A DNA stretch of 64,000 bases from Gammaproteobacteria bacterium (GCA_018067045.1 JAGPVL010000040.1:17683-81682), one strand, 5' to 3'. Positions 10,198 to 20,118 are shown, counted from the first letter of the stretch. Program-made: numbers and translations. The notes: generated by a model not told the origin, from the letters alone.

Positions 10198-10619
10198 GAC
10201 GCGTCAACAACCTCGTAGCTATGCTCAATCGCCACTCCGCCTCGGGCCAGCATAATAGAGCCTGAGCAATACTTCTCGGCAGACAACTCAACAGCTCGTT
10301 TGACCTGATTTTCTTTCAGATTACGGCCCGTCACGACAAAATGCATATGAATCCGGGTAAATACCGCAGGCACTTCGTCCTCTGCTCGCTCCGCATTCAT
10401 CTGGCAGACGCAGTCTGTTACATCCTGCCGAGATTTTTTCAAAATATGCACGACGTCGAACGAGGCGCAGCTACCCACGCCCATCAACACCATTTCCATC
10501 GGCCGCATACCACGGTTCTGACCGCCGTGATCCGGCGGCCCATCCGCTAGAATTTTGTGTCCTGAGCCTGACTCAGCCTCGAAACAGACCTCGCCTTGCC
10601 AGCGTATTTCAGCCTTCAT
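10194..10619 (-). CDS. OsmC-family protein
   Basis: 141 residues, OsmC/YhfA-like fold, cytoplasmic. Proteins with the intact Cys pair reduce organic hydroperoxides. Here one Cys is in MGVGSCASFDVV and the second in AEKYCSGSIML, matching the two conserved positions. The start at 10619 was chosen over an in-frame ATG at 10655 because GAGGTAATC directly precedes it and the family begins at MKAEIRW. First gene of the osmC-VOC-speD operon and divergent from vfr, the arrangement known from P. aeruginosa. Confidence 0.9.
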   Translation of the reverse strand: MKAEIRWQGEVCFEAESGSGHKILADGPPDHGGQNRGMRPMEMVLMGVGSCASFDVVHILKKSRQDVTDCVCQMNAERAEDEVPAVFTRIHMHFVVTGRNLKENQVKRAVELSAEKYCSGSIMLARGGVAIEHSYEVVDAS

Positions 10620-10699
10620 GATTACCTCGCAATCTGAGCGCGCGCAGATTAACACATGCCTGCCGGGACACCCATCCCCCGGAACCTAAAGCGTGCGAA

Positions 10700-10736
10700 A
10701 AGGTCCGACTTCACGCACTCCGTGAAGCCTCACCTT
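10700..10736 (+). promoter_or_regulatory. Two-part hairpin in the vfr-osmC divergent gap
   Basis: AAGGT (10700-10704) pairs with ACCTT (10732-10736), and CTTCACG (10709-10715) with CGTGAAG (10721-10727) around the loop CACTC. It lies about 70 bp before the vfr start and could be in its 5' leader. No obvious CRP/Vfr half-site pair was found, so function is open. Confidence 0.35.
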
Positions 10737-10806
10737 GGCAAGGCGGGTAAAAACGGGCAAACTCAGTGCGTTAACGCCGCAAGCCCTTGAAACTAAAAGA
10801 GTCAAC

Positions 10807-11439
10807 ATGATCGACTTTGGCAATAAGATTATTCCCAACCTGGAAGGCTTTCTGGCCCAGTGTCATCGCCGGAAGTACCCCAGTAAAAGCACCATCATCT
10901 ATGCAGGTGATGAGTCTGACGCCCTTTATTACATTATTAAGGGCTCTGTCACTGTGGTCATCGAAGACGATGACGGCCGCGAAATGATCATGGCATACCT
11001 CAACGAAGGCGACTTCTTCGGGGAAATGGGCCTATTCGACAACGAAGCACAGCGTTCTGCTTGGGTAAAAGCCAAAACAGAATGTGAAGTTGCTGAAATC
11101 AGCTATGCCAAATTTAAGCAGCTGGCCCGCGAAGACGCCGACATCCTCTTTACCGTGTCCGCCCAAATCGCTGGCCGCCTACGCGCCACTACCCGTAAAG
11201 TTGGCGACCTTGCTTTCTTAGACGTCACCGGCCGCGTTGCTGGCACCCTACTCGACCTGTGCAAACAGCCCGACGCCATGACCCACCCAGATGGCATGCA
11301 GATCAAAGTCACTCGTCAGGAAATCGGCCGTATTGTTGGCTGCTCCCGTGAGATGGTTGGTCGTGTACTGAAGAACCTAGAAGATCAGGGGCTCGTTTCA
11401 GTGAAAGGCAAAACGATGGTGGTATTCGGCACGCGTTAA
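10807..11439 (+). CDS. vfr: CRP-family regulator Vfr
   Basis: cAMP receptor-type transcription factor, 210 residues. The N-terminal cNMP-binding domain shows [17 protein letters not shown] and the phosphate cassette [19 protein letters not shown] with its Arg. The C-terminal winged helix contains the near-invariant [21 protein letters not shown] block (here [17 protein letters not shown]) and ends [11 protein letters not shown] exactly as in Pseudomonas Vfr. The start at 10807 is preferred over the upstream in-frame GTG/ATG codons because CRP/Vfr proteins begin there; the ribosome site AAGAG is modest. Followed by a strong terminator shared with trpC. Confidence 0.95.
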   Translation: MIDFGNKIIPNLEGFLAQCHRRKYPSKSTIIYAGDESDALYYIIKGSVTVVIEDDDGREMIMAYLNEGDFFGEMGLFDNEAQRSAWVKAKTECEVAEISYAKFKQLAREDADILFTVSAQIAGRLRATTRKVGDLAFLDVTGRVAGTLLDLCKQPDAMTHPDGMQIKVTRQEIGRIVGCSREMVGRVLKNLEDQGLVSVKGKTMVVFGTR

Positions 11440-11467
11440 GCTCGGTTCACTTTAGAAGCATAAAAGG

Positions 11468-11492
11468 AAGGCCGCGACAGCGGCCTTTTTTT
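11468..11492. terminator. Rho-independent terminator between vfr and trpC
   Basis: Stem AAGGCCGC (11468-11475) and GCGGCCTT (11480-11487), loop GACA, then a run of seven T. A preceding A-rich stretch gives some terminator character on the minus strand too, fitting the convergent genes. Confidence 0.9.
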
Positions 11493-11541
11493 GGTTTGAT
11501 GCGCGACGAGAACAGCCTGCCGCTTTTCCTTAAACTTGCCC

Positions 11542-12348
11542 TTAGTCAAAAAACAACCGCTTTAGCTCATCACCCGGCTCATCCACCCGCATAAACGCTT
11601 CGCCAACCAAGAAAGTCTCGACGCCGCCGTCACGCATACGCTGAACATCCGCGGGGGTGTGAATGCCGCTCTCAGTAACAACTAATCGATTAGCGGGCAT
11701 GTCTTTAAGCAGTTCGATGGTGGTATCTAACGAGGTATCAAAGGTATGCAGGTTGCGGTTATTGATGCCAACCATTTCAGCGTTGAGTTTTAGGGCGCGC
11801 TGTAGTTCTTCTTCAGTATGCACTTCAACCAAAGTATCAAGCCCTGCGTCATTGGCGGCGGCATACAATTCGGCCATCAAATCGTCGCTCAGTGCGGCGA
11901 CAATCAACAGGATACAATCGGCACCCAGTGCACGCGCTTCCCATACTTGATACGCATCAATGGTGAAATCTTTACGCAATACGGGCAACGCGCATGCAGC
12001 GCGAGCCTGCAATAAATACTCTTCGTGGCCTTGGAAAAAATCACGGTCGGTCAATACCGACAAGCACGCCGCGCCGCCAGCGGCGTAGCTGCGAGCGATT
12101 TGGGCCGGATGGAAGTCTTCGCGAATAACCCCCTTAGAAGGGGATGCCTTTTTTACTTCGGCGATCACGGCGGCATCGCCAATGGCGATCTTAGCTTTTA
12201 GCGCCGCGATAAATCCTCGGGCCGGCGTTTGCTTGGCAGCCTGTACTTTCAATTCAGCGAGCGAGACGCTTTGTTTACGCTCGGCAACTTCCTCTGCTTT
12301 GCGCAGTAAAATACGGTCTAGCACCGTACCGGTTTTTTGCACGCTCAT
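11542..12348 (-). CDS. trpC: Indole-3-glycerol phosphate synthase TrpC
   Basis: Converts carboxyphenylaminodeoxyribulose phosphate to indoleglycerol phosphate in tryptophan synthesis. 268 residues, stand-alone enzyme not fused to TrpF. Catalytic blocks are visible: [13 protein letters not shown] with the substrate-binding Lys, [17 protein letters not shown], and [12 protein letters not shown]. It starts inside the end of trpD (ATGA overlap) and is the last gene of a trpE-G-D-C transcript, the classic Pseudomonas grouping. Confidence 0.97.
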   Translation of the reverse strand: MSVQKTGTVLDRILLRKAEEVAERKQSVSLAELKVQAAKQTPARGFIAALKAKIAIGDAAVIAEVKKASPSKGVIREDFHPAQIARSYAAGGAACLSVLTDRDFFQGHEEYLLQARAACALPVLRKDFTIDAYQVWEARALGADCILLIVAALSDDLMAELYAAANDAGLDTLVEVHTEEELQRALKLNAEMVGINNRNLHTFDTSLDTTIELLKDMPANRLVVTESGIHTPADVQRMRDGGVETFLVGEAFMRVDEPGDELKRLFFD

Positions 12349-13421
12349 GCGGTCGCGCCCTGTTCTTGGAGCTGTTCGTCTTCTTTCTGCTTTAACAAGT
12401 CGGTAAATTCAACCAACTCCAGAATTCGTTCCTTTGCTTCGCCGTTATGAATAAGGTCTTCGGCCATGCGTACACCGTCTTTCAATGTTTTAGCAACGCC
12501 GCCAACATAAATGGCCGCGCCAGCATTCAGGGCGATCATATCGGCAGCTTTCGCGCCGTTAGCCGATTTACGCTTACCCAACGCATCGCGAATTAACGCC
12601 AAAGATTCCGCTGCGTTGGCGACGTCGAGACCCACCAATGAAGAAGACTCAATACCGACATCTTCCGGTGTCAGAAAATACTCAGTGAGTTCTCCGTCAC
12701 GGTATTCCGCTACATGCGTCTTTGCCGCCAAACTGATTTCGTCTAGTCCATCCATGCCATGCACAACCATCACATGCTCTGCACCTAGACGACCCAACAC
12801 TTCCGCCATCGGGCGGCATAACTGATCGGAAAACACACCCACGACTTGGCGTTTTACGCCAGCCGGGTTTGTCATCGGACCAACGATATTAAACAGCGTA
12901 CGCAAACCTAAATCACGCCGCGGAACCGCAGCATGCCTCATTGCGCTGTGGTGATTTGGCGCAAACATAAAACCAACGCCAGCCTCACGAACGCACAAAG
13001 CGATTTGTTCCGGGTTCAAATCAATCCGAATATCAGCCGCCTCAAGCACATCAGCAGCACCGCTTTGTGAGCTCACTGAACGGCCGCCATGCTTAGCCAC
13101 ATGGCAACCCGCCGCCGCCGCAACAAACGCTGACGCCGTAGACACATTAAACAGGTTCGCGCCGTCACCACCGGTGCCGACAATATCGACAACGTGTGGC
13201 AAATCACCCAGTTCAACCGGCGTCACCAATTCACGCATCACCTCAACGGCACCGGTGATCTCATCAATGGTTTCACTTTTCATGCGCAGTGCCACAACAA
13301 AAGCACCGATTTGCGCTTCCGTCGCGCCACCGGTCATGATCTGCCGCATCACGTCGCGCATCTCGTCCACACTAAGGTCTAGCTGATCAACCACTTTGCT
13401 GAGGGCCTGCTTAATATCCAT
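12345..13421 (-). CDS. trpD: Anthranilate phosphoribosyltransferase TrpD
   Basis: Transfers phosphoribosyl from PRPP to anthranilate. 358 residues, stand-alone. The PRPP-binding glycine-rich segment [16 protein letters not shown] and the [18 protein letters not shown] region are intact, as is [13 protein letters not shown]. The start codon overlaps the trpG stop by one base and the end overlaps trpC by four, so translation is tightly coupled. The family members in Pseudomonas are of similar length. Confidence 0.97.
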   Translation of the reverse strand: MDIKQALSKVVDQLDLSVDEMRDVMRQIMTGGATEAQIGAFVVALRMKSETIDEITGAVEVMRELVTPVELGDLPHVVDIVGTGGDGANLFNVSTASAFVAAAAGCHVAKHGGRSVSSQSGAADVLEAADIRIDLNPEQIALCVREAGVGFMFAPNHHSAMRHAAVPRRDLGLRTLFNIVGPMTNPAGVKRQVVGVFSDQLCRPMAEVLGRLGAEHVMVVHGMDGLDEISLAAKTHVAEYRDGELTEYFLTPEDVGIESSSLVGLDVANAAESLALIRDALGKRKSANGAKAADMIALNAGAAIYVGGVAKTLKDGVRMAEDLIHNGEAKERILELVEFTDLLKQKEDEQLQEQGATA

Positions 13422-14029
13422 TAGCGCGTTCCTTTTAAAAAGTGATTGAGCATATCGTGACCATGCTCGGTCAAAATGGACTCAGGGTGAAACTGCACCC
13501 CTTCAACGTCTAGAGTCTTATGACGTAACCCCATAATCTCGTCGACCTTACCGTCTTCTGTTTGCGTCCAGGCGGTTATCTCAAAGCAATCTGGCAAACT
13601 GTCTTTTTCCACTACTAATGAATGGTAACGAGTAGCCGTAAACGGATTAGGCAGATCCGCAAAAACGCCAACGCCTTTATGATAGATCGGCGAGGTTTTG
13701 CCATGCATGACTTGACGAGCGCGAACGACTTTTCCGCCAAAGATCTGCCCCATGCTTTGGTGCCCCAAGCACACGCCGAGAATCGGCAGCTTGCCCGCAA
13801 AGCGCTCGATCGCGGCCATGGAGACGCCCGCTTCATTGGGCGTGCAGGGACCAGGAGAGATCATTAATCGATCCGGCGCAAACGCCTCGATTTCTTCAAG
13901 GCTAACCTGATCATTGCGCAACACCGTAACCTCTGCACCAAGCTCTTGCAGATACTGAACAATGTTGTAGGTAAAGCTGTCGTAATTATCAATCATTAAT
14001 ACGCGCATGGCGGACTGAATATCACTCAT
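13421..14029 (-). CDS. trpG: Anthranilate synthase glutaminase subunit TrpG
   Basis: Class I glutamine amidotransferase that supplies ammonia to TrpE. 202 residues. The catalytic Cys is in [12 protein letters not shown], and the His-Glu pair in VQFHPESI. Start 14029 overlaps the trpE stop as ATGA and follows AAGGAG, whereas the later ATG at 14008 has no ribosome site, so the slightly extended N terminus (MSDIQSA) is preferred. Longer in-frame starts lie inside trpE and are unlikely. The same subunit may also serve folate (PabB); no pabA was seen. Confidence 0.95.
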   Translation of the reverse strand: MSDIQSAMRVLMIDNYDSFTYNIVQYLQELGAEVTVLRNDQVSLEEIEAFAPDRLMISPGPCTPNEAGVSMAAIERFAGKLPILGVCLGHQSMGQIFGGKVVRARQVMHGKTSPIYHKGVGVFADLPNPFTATRYHSLVVEKDSLPDCFEITAWTQTEDGKVDEIMGLRHKTLDVEGVQFHPESILTEHGHDMLNHFLKGTR

Positions 14030-15513
14030 TGCTCTGCTCCTTTTACCAAACCGGAAAGCGCCATATTTACCGCACGAAAAACTGCGCGGGCTTTGCTCAT
14101 GGTTTCTTTCCACTCCAGTTCGGGAACCGAGTCAGCCACTACGCCAGCGCCTGCTTGAACATACAAACGCTGATCTTTTATCACCGCGGTACGAATAGCG
14201 ATCGCGGTATCCATCTCACCGTTAAAACCGATATAGCCAACCGCGCCGCCATAAACGCCGCGCTTAACGGGTTCGAGTTCGTCAATAATTTCCATCGCCC
14301 TGATTTTTGGCGCACCGCTTAACGTACCCGCAGGGAATGTTGCTCGCATAACATCAAGGGGGCCAAAGCCCTCTTTCAAACGCCCTTCAACGTTTGAAAC
14401 GATATGCATGACATGAGAGTAACGCTCGACCACCATTTTATCCGTGAGCATCACGCTGCCCGCATCCGCGATGCGGCCGATATCGTTACGACCCAAATCA
14501 ATCAGCATAAGGTGCTCAGCAAGCTCCTTAGGATCGGCCAGCAACTCTGCTTCCAGTGCCGCATCTTCCGCGTCACTATGGCCGCGCCGGCGAGTTCCGG
14601 CCAACGGACGAACCGTCACAGCGCCTTTTTCGATACGCGTTAAAATTTCTGGCGACGAACCGGCAATGTAGAAATCGTCGAGATCGAGATAGAACATATA
14701 CGGCGACGGATTGAGGTAACGCAATGCACGATACAAATCGAGCGGCGGCGCTTTAAACTCCACCGACATACGCTGAGACGGCACCACTTGCATCACGTCA
14801 CCGGCGAAAATATATTCCCGCACTTTCTCCACACCATCCATAAAGGCTTGCTGCGGAAACTCCGAAACAAAATCAGATTCTTCAACTGGGTCGCCGTAGC
14901 GGCAACGTGCCGGCTCCGCCATCGGTGCGCGCAACTGATCTTCGAGTGCATCTAAACGCAACGTGGCTTTGTCCAGCGCGTCAACGTCGCGCGGATCAAC
15001 CAATACCAGCAGAAATAAACTGCCGCGCAAGTTATCAAACACAACCACTTCTTCAGAGCGCATTAACAAGATATCCGGAACGCCCAGCGTATCTTGGCCC
15101 GGCGCAGCGCCTAAGCGCGGCTCGAAGTAACGCACGCTGTCGTAGCCAAAGTAGCCAACCAAACCGCCGTTAAAACGCGGTAAGCCCTCTACCTCTGGCG
15201 CACGATACTGCAAGCGATATTGTTCAATCCACGCAATCGGATCCGCCACCTGCTCCACGCTTTCGACGCCCGACGCGCTAATACACACCTGATCGCCACT
15301 AATGCGGATCACTTCAACCGCAGGCAAGCCGATAATCGAATAACGGCCCCAACGCTCCCCCCCCTGTACGGACTCGAATAGGTAGGTATAAGGCGCGGCA
15401 GCTAGCTTGCGGTAGGCAGATAAAGGCGTGTCGAGGTCAGCCAACACTTCACGCACCACGGGTACGCGATTGAAGCCTGACTGGGCATAGGATTTAAGTT
15501 GGTCCGGTGACAT
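14026..15513 (-). CDS. trpE: Anthranilate synthase component I TrpE
   Basis: Chorismate-using subunit that forms anthranilate, the first committed step to tryptophan. 495 residues. The N-terminal regulatory part contains the LLES-like segment as [16 protein letters not shown], the usual Trp feedback region. The catalytic domain shows [41 protein letters not shown] and [11 protein letters not shown]. First gene of trpE-G-D-C. A leader of about 180 nt is possible, but no short peptide with tandem Trp codons was found, so attenuation is not supported. Confidence 0.97.
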   Translation of the reverse strand: MSPDQLKSYAQSGFNRVPVVREVLADLDTPLSAYRKLAAAPYTYLFESVQGGERWGRYSIIGLPAVEVIRISGDQVCISASGVESVEQVADPIAWIEQYRLQYRAPEVEGLPRFNGGLVGYFGYDSVRYFEPRLGAAPGQDTLGVPDILLMRSEEVVVFDNLRGSLFLLVLVDPRDVDALDKATLRLDALEDQLRAPMAEPARCRYGDPVEESDFVSEFPQQAFMDGVEKVREYIFAGDVMQVVPSQRMSVEFKAPPLDLYRALRYLNPSPYMFYLDLDDFYIAGSSPEILTRIEKGAVTVRPLAGTRRRGHSDAEDAALEAELLADPKELAEHLMLIDLGRNDIGRIADAGSVMLTDKMVVERYSHVMHIVSNVEGRLKEGFGPLDVMRATFPAGTLSGAPKIRAMEIIDELEPVKRGVYGGAVGYIGFNGEMDTAIAIRTAVIKDQRLYVQAGAGVVADSVPELEWKETMSKARAVFRAVNMALSGLVKGAEQ

Positions 15514-15954
15514 AAAAGGGTCCCCTGTTGAAAATTAGCCGGTGAAATAAAGAATAGATATGCAGCGCGCAACTAGCGCACAGGGACGAGCATCACCATC
15601 GCCAGGAGGCAGGCACACACGCGGCAAGCACAGAGGCAGGACAAATTGTCAGGGGGACGGTCCGGATCACCGGGACTTCCTTTTCGTTATGTTAGCGCCT
15701 GAATTGTAACCGCTCACTGGGGACGCCGCCACCCACAGCCTTCGTAAAAACGCGGCGCCTCTCCGACACCCACCTCCCCTCTTGTTCGCGTCCATCACAG
15801 CCGCTCACGGTCGTCGTGATTTCCATAACAAACATCTGGACCCATTCGGCACCAACTTCCAACTGAGATGCCCGCAAGCGCGACAATTTGCCACGCCAGT
15901 CATTGCCTCCTGAATAGATAGAATTCGCGCCGACTGATCAACAAGGATTCCTTC
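15514..15954. other. Intergenic region between trpE and the TonB receptor gene
   Basis: 441 bp of divergent promoter space. It must hold the trpE promoter on the minus strand and the receptor promoter on the plus strand, but no convincing -35/-10 pair, Fur box, cobalamin element or Trp leader peptide was found. A possible minus-strand -10 TACAAT lies near 15703-15708. The plus-strand start at 15955 has an AAGGAT ribosome site. Confidence 0.6.
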
Positions 15955-18021
15955 ATGCGTCTCATTTCAAGTGCTATGGCACATTTTACGGCCGCCCCCC
16001 GGATGCCGCTTTTTTTACTCGTCGCCAGCCTTTATCCAAACACTAGCTTGGCTGCAGCGGACCTTCTGGCTCCCGTGCAGATCACTGCCACGCCAGTGTC
16101 ACTCGTAAGCCCAGACACCGACACCGCCCGTGAGCAGATTAATCAAACCCCCGGCGGCGTCGAACTAATCGACGCCGAACAATGGCGCGACACCCCATCC
16201 ACCACCATCAAAGACGTACTCGACTTTACCCCCGGCGTTATCGCTCAACCCAAATGGGGTGACGACACGCGCTTATCTATTCGCGGGTCTGGCCTATCGC
16301 GCAGCTTTCACCTGCGCGGCGTACAGCTCTATCAGGACGGCGTGCCGCTCAATACTGCTGACGGCAGTGGCGACTTCCAAGAAATTGATCCATCCGGCTA
16401 TCGGTATGTCGAAGTATTTAAAGGCAGCAACGCGTTGCGCTATGGCGCCAACGCGCTCGGCGGCGCCATCAACTTCGTCACCCCTACCGGTTACAACGCA
16501 AACCGCTTTAGCGGGCGCATCGATGCCGGAAGCTTCGGCTACAGCCGCCTGCAAGTGAGCGGCGCCACCGTCCAGGGCAAAGCCGATGGTTACATTACCG
16601 CGTCAACCCAGCAGCAAGATGGCTACCGAGATCATAGTAGCGGCGACAATACGCGCTTGTTTACCAACGGCGGCTGGCGTTTTAACGACAGTCTCGAAAC
16701 TCGGCTTTACCTCAACCTCACCGACGCCACTCAAGAAATTCCCGGCTCAACAAGCAAGTATGACGCCCTCCATAATCCTACCGATGCATCGCCGCGCAAT
16801 GTGTTGCTCGACTACCAACGCAACGTTAAGTCCGTGCGTATTGCCAACAAAACCAGCTGGCAGCGTGACAACACCCTGTATGAATTTGGCCTATTCGCCA
16901 TGGACAAATCACTGATTCACCCGATTTTTCGCTACCTCGATTATCGCTATAACGATCAAGGTGGATTTGTACGGGCAACACACGAAGGCTTAATCGGCAA
17001 TTTCGACAACCGCCTGATCGTCGGCGCGACGCTGCACAATGGGGATGTTGATAGCCGTCAGTACACCAATCTGCCCGGCGGTAACAAGGGAGCACTCGCC
17101 AGCAAAACGCTGGACAGCTCAAGCAACACCATCGTGTATGCGGAAAATGCTTTCTCAATCACCCCACGCCTGCAAATTATCGCCGGCCTTCAACATCTCG
17201 ATGCAGAGCGCAAACGCGAAGACACATTAAACCCCGTTGGCGGCACGTCCGGCGAAGCGAGCTACTACTTCACGACACCAAAACTGGGGTTACTGTGGCA
17301 GACCAGCGCACTCACACAGCTGTTCGCGAACGTCTCGCAAAGCGCAGAAGCGCCGACCTTCGGCGAACTCAACTTTACCAACAGCGCGCTAGCCGATCTC
17401 GATGCGCAGCGCGCTACCACCGTTGAGCTTGGCGGCCGCGGCGGCAACGCTCAGTTCAACTGGTCGCTGTCTGCCTATCGCGCCAAACTTAAAAATGAGT
17501 TTCAGTATTTTGATTTGGGCGGCGGGAACTATGCTGTTACTAACGCGGATCGTACCCTTCATCAAGGCATCGAAGCCGCCTTGGGCTGGCGCTTCCTCGA
17601 CGGCGTTATTCGCAATAACGACAGCCTCGAATGGCATCTCGCGTGGACCCATAATGATTTCCGCTTCGACGGCGACGACAATTTTGGTGACAACGATATC
17701 CCTGGCGCGCCAAGCGATTATATTCGCAGCGAAGTACTCTATCGTCTAAACGGATTCTTTGCCGGTCCAGGCACCGAGATGGTTCCGAAGGCATACTACG
17801 TTGATAACGCCAACACCTTACGCACCAGCGTTTATACGCTAATCAACCTGCGTGCCGGTTACGAGCAACCACGTTACTCAATCTATATCGATGGGCGTAA
17901 TTTATTCGACGAACGCTATATTGCCAGCGCCAGTACGACCGGTATCGCTAGCGCGAACCAACCGCTGTTTGAGCCGGGCACGGGGCGCGCGGTTTTCGCA
18001 GGATTTCAATGGAGGCTGTGA
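15955..18021 (+). CDS. TonB-dependent outer-membrane receptor
   Basis: Energised outer-membrane transporter of 688 residues. An N-terminal signal peptide ends near AASLYPNTSLAAA (about 34). A plug domain follows (about 50-165) with LDFTPGVIAQPKWGDDTRLSIRGSGLSRSFHLRG-type features, shown here in part as TRLSIRGSGL and RYGANALGGAINFVTP. The beta barrel runs to a terminal aromatic-rich strand FAGFQWRL. It looks most like the FecA/ferric-siderophore class, but no synthesis, sensor or Fur site is nearby, so the ligand is unknown. Standing alone, flanked by the trp operon and a REP cluster. Confidence 0.93.
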   Translation: MRLISSAMAHFTAAPRMPLFLLVASLYPNTSLAAADLLAPVQITATPVSLVSPDTDTAREQINQTPGGVELIDAEQWRDTPSTTIKDVLDFTPGVIAQPKWGDDTRLSIRGSGLSRSFHLRGVQLYQDGVPLNTADGSGDFQEIDPSGYRYVEVFKGSNALRYGANALGGAINFVTPTGYNANRFSGRIDAGSFGYSRLQVSGATVQGKADGYITASTQQQDGYRDHSSGDNTRLFTNGGWRFNDSLETRLYLNLTDATQEIPGSTSKYDALHNPTDASPRNVLLDYQRNVKSVRIANKTSWQRDNTLYEFGLFAMDKSLIHPIFRYLDYRYNDQGGFVRATHEGLIGNFDNRLIVGATLHNGDVDSRQYTNLPGGNKGALASKTLDSSSNTIVYAENAFSITPRLQIIAGLQHLDAERKREDTLNPVGGTSGEASYYFTTPKLGLLWQTSALTQLFANVSQSAEAPTFGELNFTNSALADLDAQRATTVELGGRGGNAQFNWSLSAYRAKLKNEFQYFDLGGGNYAVTNADRTLHQGIEAALGWRFLDGVIRNNDSLEWHLAWTHNDFRFDGDDNFGDNDIPGAPSDYIRSEVLYRLNGFFAGPGTEMVPKAYYVDNANTLRTSVYTLINLRAGYEQPRYSIYIDGRNLFDERYIASASTTGIASANQPLFEPGTGRAVFAGFQWRL

Positions 18022-18035
18022 GCAGCATGAGAGTT

Positions 18036-18113
18036 TTGTGTGTGGGAGCTAGTGCCTAGCCAATCGTATTGGTTTTGATCCGACGCCGCATCGCTTGCAA
18101 GCAAGCTCCCACA
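18036..18113. repeat. REPIN-like pair 1 of the 18-kb cluster
   Basis: TGTGGGAGCTAG (left) and TCGCTTGCAAGCAAGCTCCC followed by ACA (right) form an inverted pair about 78 bp long, immediately after the TonB receptor stop. Confidence 0.75.
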
Positions 18114-18135
18114 AAAAAACAGCAAACCGGACTGG

Positions 18136-18213
18136 CCTTGTGAGAGCCCGCCGGCAGGCGAAGGGTTTTGATTTTGATCAGGAGCTGATCGCTTGCAAGC
18201 AAGCTCCTACACA
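18136..18213. repeat. REPIN-like pair 2 of the 18-kb cluster
   Basis: Left end CCTTGTGAGAGCCCGCCGGC and right end ATCGCTTGCAAGCAAGCTCC followed by TACAC. Same architecture as the other pairs with small substitutions in the GTGGGAGC core. Confidence 0.72.
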
Positions 18214-18228
18214 AAGACGGGAATCCAT

Positions 18229-18276
18229 TGTCTTGTGGGAGCCAGGTCTTGTGGGAGCCAGCTTGCTGGCGAATGC
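18229..18276. repeat. Single/tandem REP copies at the end of the 18-kb cluster
   Basis: Two direct copies of CTTGTGGGAGCCAG (about 18232-18245 and 18248-18261), the second running into GCTTGCTGGCGAATG, the closest match in this window to the Pseudomonas REP consensus. It ends about 20 bases before the oxidoreductase stop codon. Confidence 0.7.
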
Positions 18277-18297
18277 GACTGAGTTAACGACTTACTG

Positions 18298-19407
18298 TTA
18301 ACTCAGCGTGCCAAGCGCCACGCGATTGAACGGTTTAATCTCATCGACCTTACCGTGACGAATTTTTTCTAACCATGTAGGGTCCTGCAAGAGCACACGT
18401 CCTACTGCTATCAGCTCAAACTCTTGGTTATTCATACGACGGGCAAGCTCATCAATACCCGTAGCATTGGCGTCTCCGCCCATGCCCATCTGCGAATCGC
18501 CAATAAAGTCTTCATCCAGACCCACACTGCCTACGGACATCGCGGGCTTGCCGGTAATTTTTTGCGTCCAGCCCGCTAAGTTTAAATCGGAACCGTCGAA
18601 CTCGGGCTCCCAAAAACGTCGCGTCGAGCAATGAAAAACGTCAACCCCCGCTTCCACTAATGGCGCGAGAAAGCGCTCAAGCTGCTCCGGTGTTTGCACC
18701 AAACGCGCACTATAGTCTTGCTGTTTCCACTGTGAAAAACGCAACACAATAGCGAAGTCTTCTCCAACTTCCGCACGCACCGCGCGAACAATCTGTTGCG
18801 CAAACAAGGTGCGCTTTTCCAACGAACCGCCGTACTCATCATCGCGCTGATTGGTGCCTTCCCAGAAGAACTGGTCGATCAAGTAACCATGCGCGCCATG
18901 AATCTCAACGCCGTCAAAACCAATCGCCTTGGCGTCACGCGCGCCTTCTGCAAACGCCCGCACGACATCATCAATGTCTTGCTGGGTCATCTTATGGCAG
19001 CCCATTTTTCCCGGCTTATGCATGCCTGATGGGCTATAACCAGGAACGTCTTTATCAGGACCAATGCCTGGACGACGCACCGCCCCAACGTGCCATAACT
19101 GCGGAATAATTTGCCCGCCCGCCTCATGTACGGCATCGACCACCTTCTTCCAGCCCTCTAACGCGGCACCATGAAAAGCGGGGACCTGCTCGTACCCGTT
19201 GGCTGCCTGATGATTCACCGTGGTCCCCTCTGTAATCAGCAAGCCCACGCCCGCTTCAGCACGGCGGCGGTAATAACCAACAACCTCATCATTGGGGACA
19301 TAGCCCGGCGAACGCATCCGCGTCATCGGTGCCATAGCAACCCTGTTCGCCATATTGAGTGACTTTAACGAAAACGGCTGAAATAAAACGGATAGCTCTG
19401 TGGACAT
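18298..19407 (-). CDS. Old Yellow Enzyme family NADH:flavin oxidoreductase
   Basis: FMN enzyme of 369 residues that reduces activated C=C bonds or related electrophiles. TIM-barrel motifs: FNM-site AMAPMTRMRS, the substrate-binding EIHGAHGYLIDQFF, then NQRDDEYGGSLEKRTLF and a C-terminal VGRVLLQDPTW. A good ribosome site (GGGAG) precedes 19407. It is divergent from an HxlR regulator 204 bp away with repeated GCAACC sites between, so it is probably HxlR-controlled in response to reactive electrophiles. Physiological substrate unknown. Confidence 0.93.
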   Translation of the reverse strand: MSTELSVLFQPFSLKSLNMANRVAMAPMTRMRSPGYVPNDEVVGYYRRRAEAGVGLLITEGTTVNHQAANGYEQVPAFHGAALEGWKKVVDAVHEAGGQIIPQLWHVGAVRRPGIGPDKDVPGYSPSGMHKPGKMGCHKMTQQDIDDVVRAFAEGARDAKAIGFDGVEIHGAHGYLIDQFFWEGTNQRDDEYGGSLEKRTLFAQQIVRAVRAEVGEDFAIVLRFSQWKQQDYSARLVQTPEQLERFLAPLVEAGVDVFHCSTRRFWEPEFDGSDLNLAGWTQKITGKPAMSVGSVGLDEDFIGDSQMGMGGDANATGIDELARRMNNQEFELIAVGRVLLQDPTWLEKIRHGKVDEIKPFNRVALGTLS

Positions 19408-19556
19408 AAAAAGACTCCCAAAATAATAACGTCACGACAACGCGGAGCCAGACAGAGTCGGCCACGCCTTCGGCTTGAACAAAAAAGTGGCCGGGACAAC
19501 CCAGCCAAGCAGTACGGCATACGCAATCAGAAATCAGCGCAATCTGGTTTCATTTA

Positions 19557-19591
19557 GCAACCTTATATTGGATTGGTTGCTTTTTGCAACC
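19557..19591. promoter_or_regulatory. Triple GCAACC/GGTTGC operator-like array
   Basis: GCAACC at 19557-19562, GGTTGC at 19575-19580 and GCAACC at 19586-19591. The last two form an inverted repeat with a 5-nt spacer. It lies in the gap between the Old Yellow Enzyme gene and the HxlR regulator, 21 bp before the regulator start, a position fitting autoregulation. Confidence 0.55.
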
Positions 19592-19611
19592 TTTGTTATC
19601 AGAATGACCCC

Positions 19612-20118
19612 ATGAGCGAACTGAAAAACACCTCACCCACGTCCCCACCAGCGAAGCGCAGCGCTAAGGCCTCACGCCAAAACGATCCCTGCTCAGTGGC
19701 TCGCGCCCTGAACGACGTCGGCGACTGGTGGTCTCTGCTGATCGTGCGGCAGGCTATGTATGGCACACGCCGCTATGGCGATTTTCAGAAGCAGCTCGGC
19801 ATCGCCAAAAATATCCTCTGCGACCGGCTCACACGCCTCGTTAACAACGAGGTGTTAAAGAAAGTGGATATCGGTGAGCACGGGCAACGCTTCGAGTACC
19901 GTCTTACCGAAAAAGGCAAAGACCTCTTTCCTGTGCTCGTGGCATTGCGTCAGTGGGGGGATAAGTGGAATCGCGAAGACGGCGATGCGCCTGTTCGACT
20001 AGTCGACCGACGCCTTGGCCTGCCGGTACAACGTATTCAGGTGCTTGATGAAGAGGGGCAACCGCTAACGGTTTCAGATGTGCTCTCGTTTAATCTGCCG
20101 GAAATCGTCGCAGAATAA
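19612..20118 (+). CDS. HxlR-family transcriptional regulator
   Basis: 168 residues: a low-complexity N terminus of about 22 residues, then the winged-helix HxlR domain with DPCSVARALNDVGDWWSLLIVR, the Cys at about residue 26 being the one often used for redox or aldehyde sensing in this family, and QLGIAKNILCDRLTRLVNN. A C-terminal extension of about 50 residues is present. The ATG at 19612 was chosen because the family starts near it and an upstream in-frame codon lies within the operator. Divergent from the Old Yellow Enzyme gene, its probable target. Confidence 0.9.
   Translation: MSELKNTSPTSPPAKRSAKASRQNDPCSVARALNDVGDWWSLLIVRQAMYGTRRYGDFQKQLGIAKNILCDRLTRLVNNEVLKKVDIGEHGQRFEYRLTEKGKDLFPVLVALRQWGDKWNREDGDAPVRLVDRRLGLPVQRIQVLDEEGQPLTVSDVLSFNLPEIVAE

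Noticed and set aside
15514..15700. Tryptophan attenuator leader before trpE
   Set aside because: A short frame (MVMLVPVR) exists but contains no Trp codons, and no mutually exclusive hairpins were found.
15900..15954. Fur box or cobalamin riboswitch before the TonB receptor
   Set aside because: No 19-bp Fur-like palindrome and no conserved B12-box sequence could be found.
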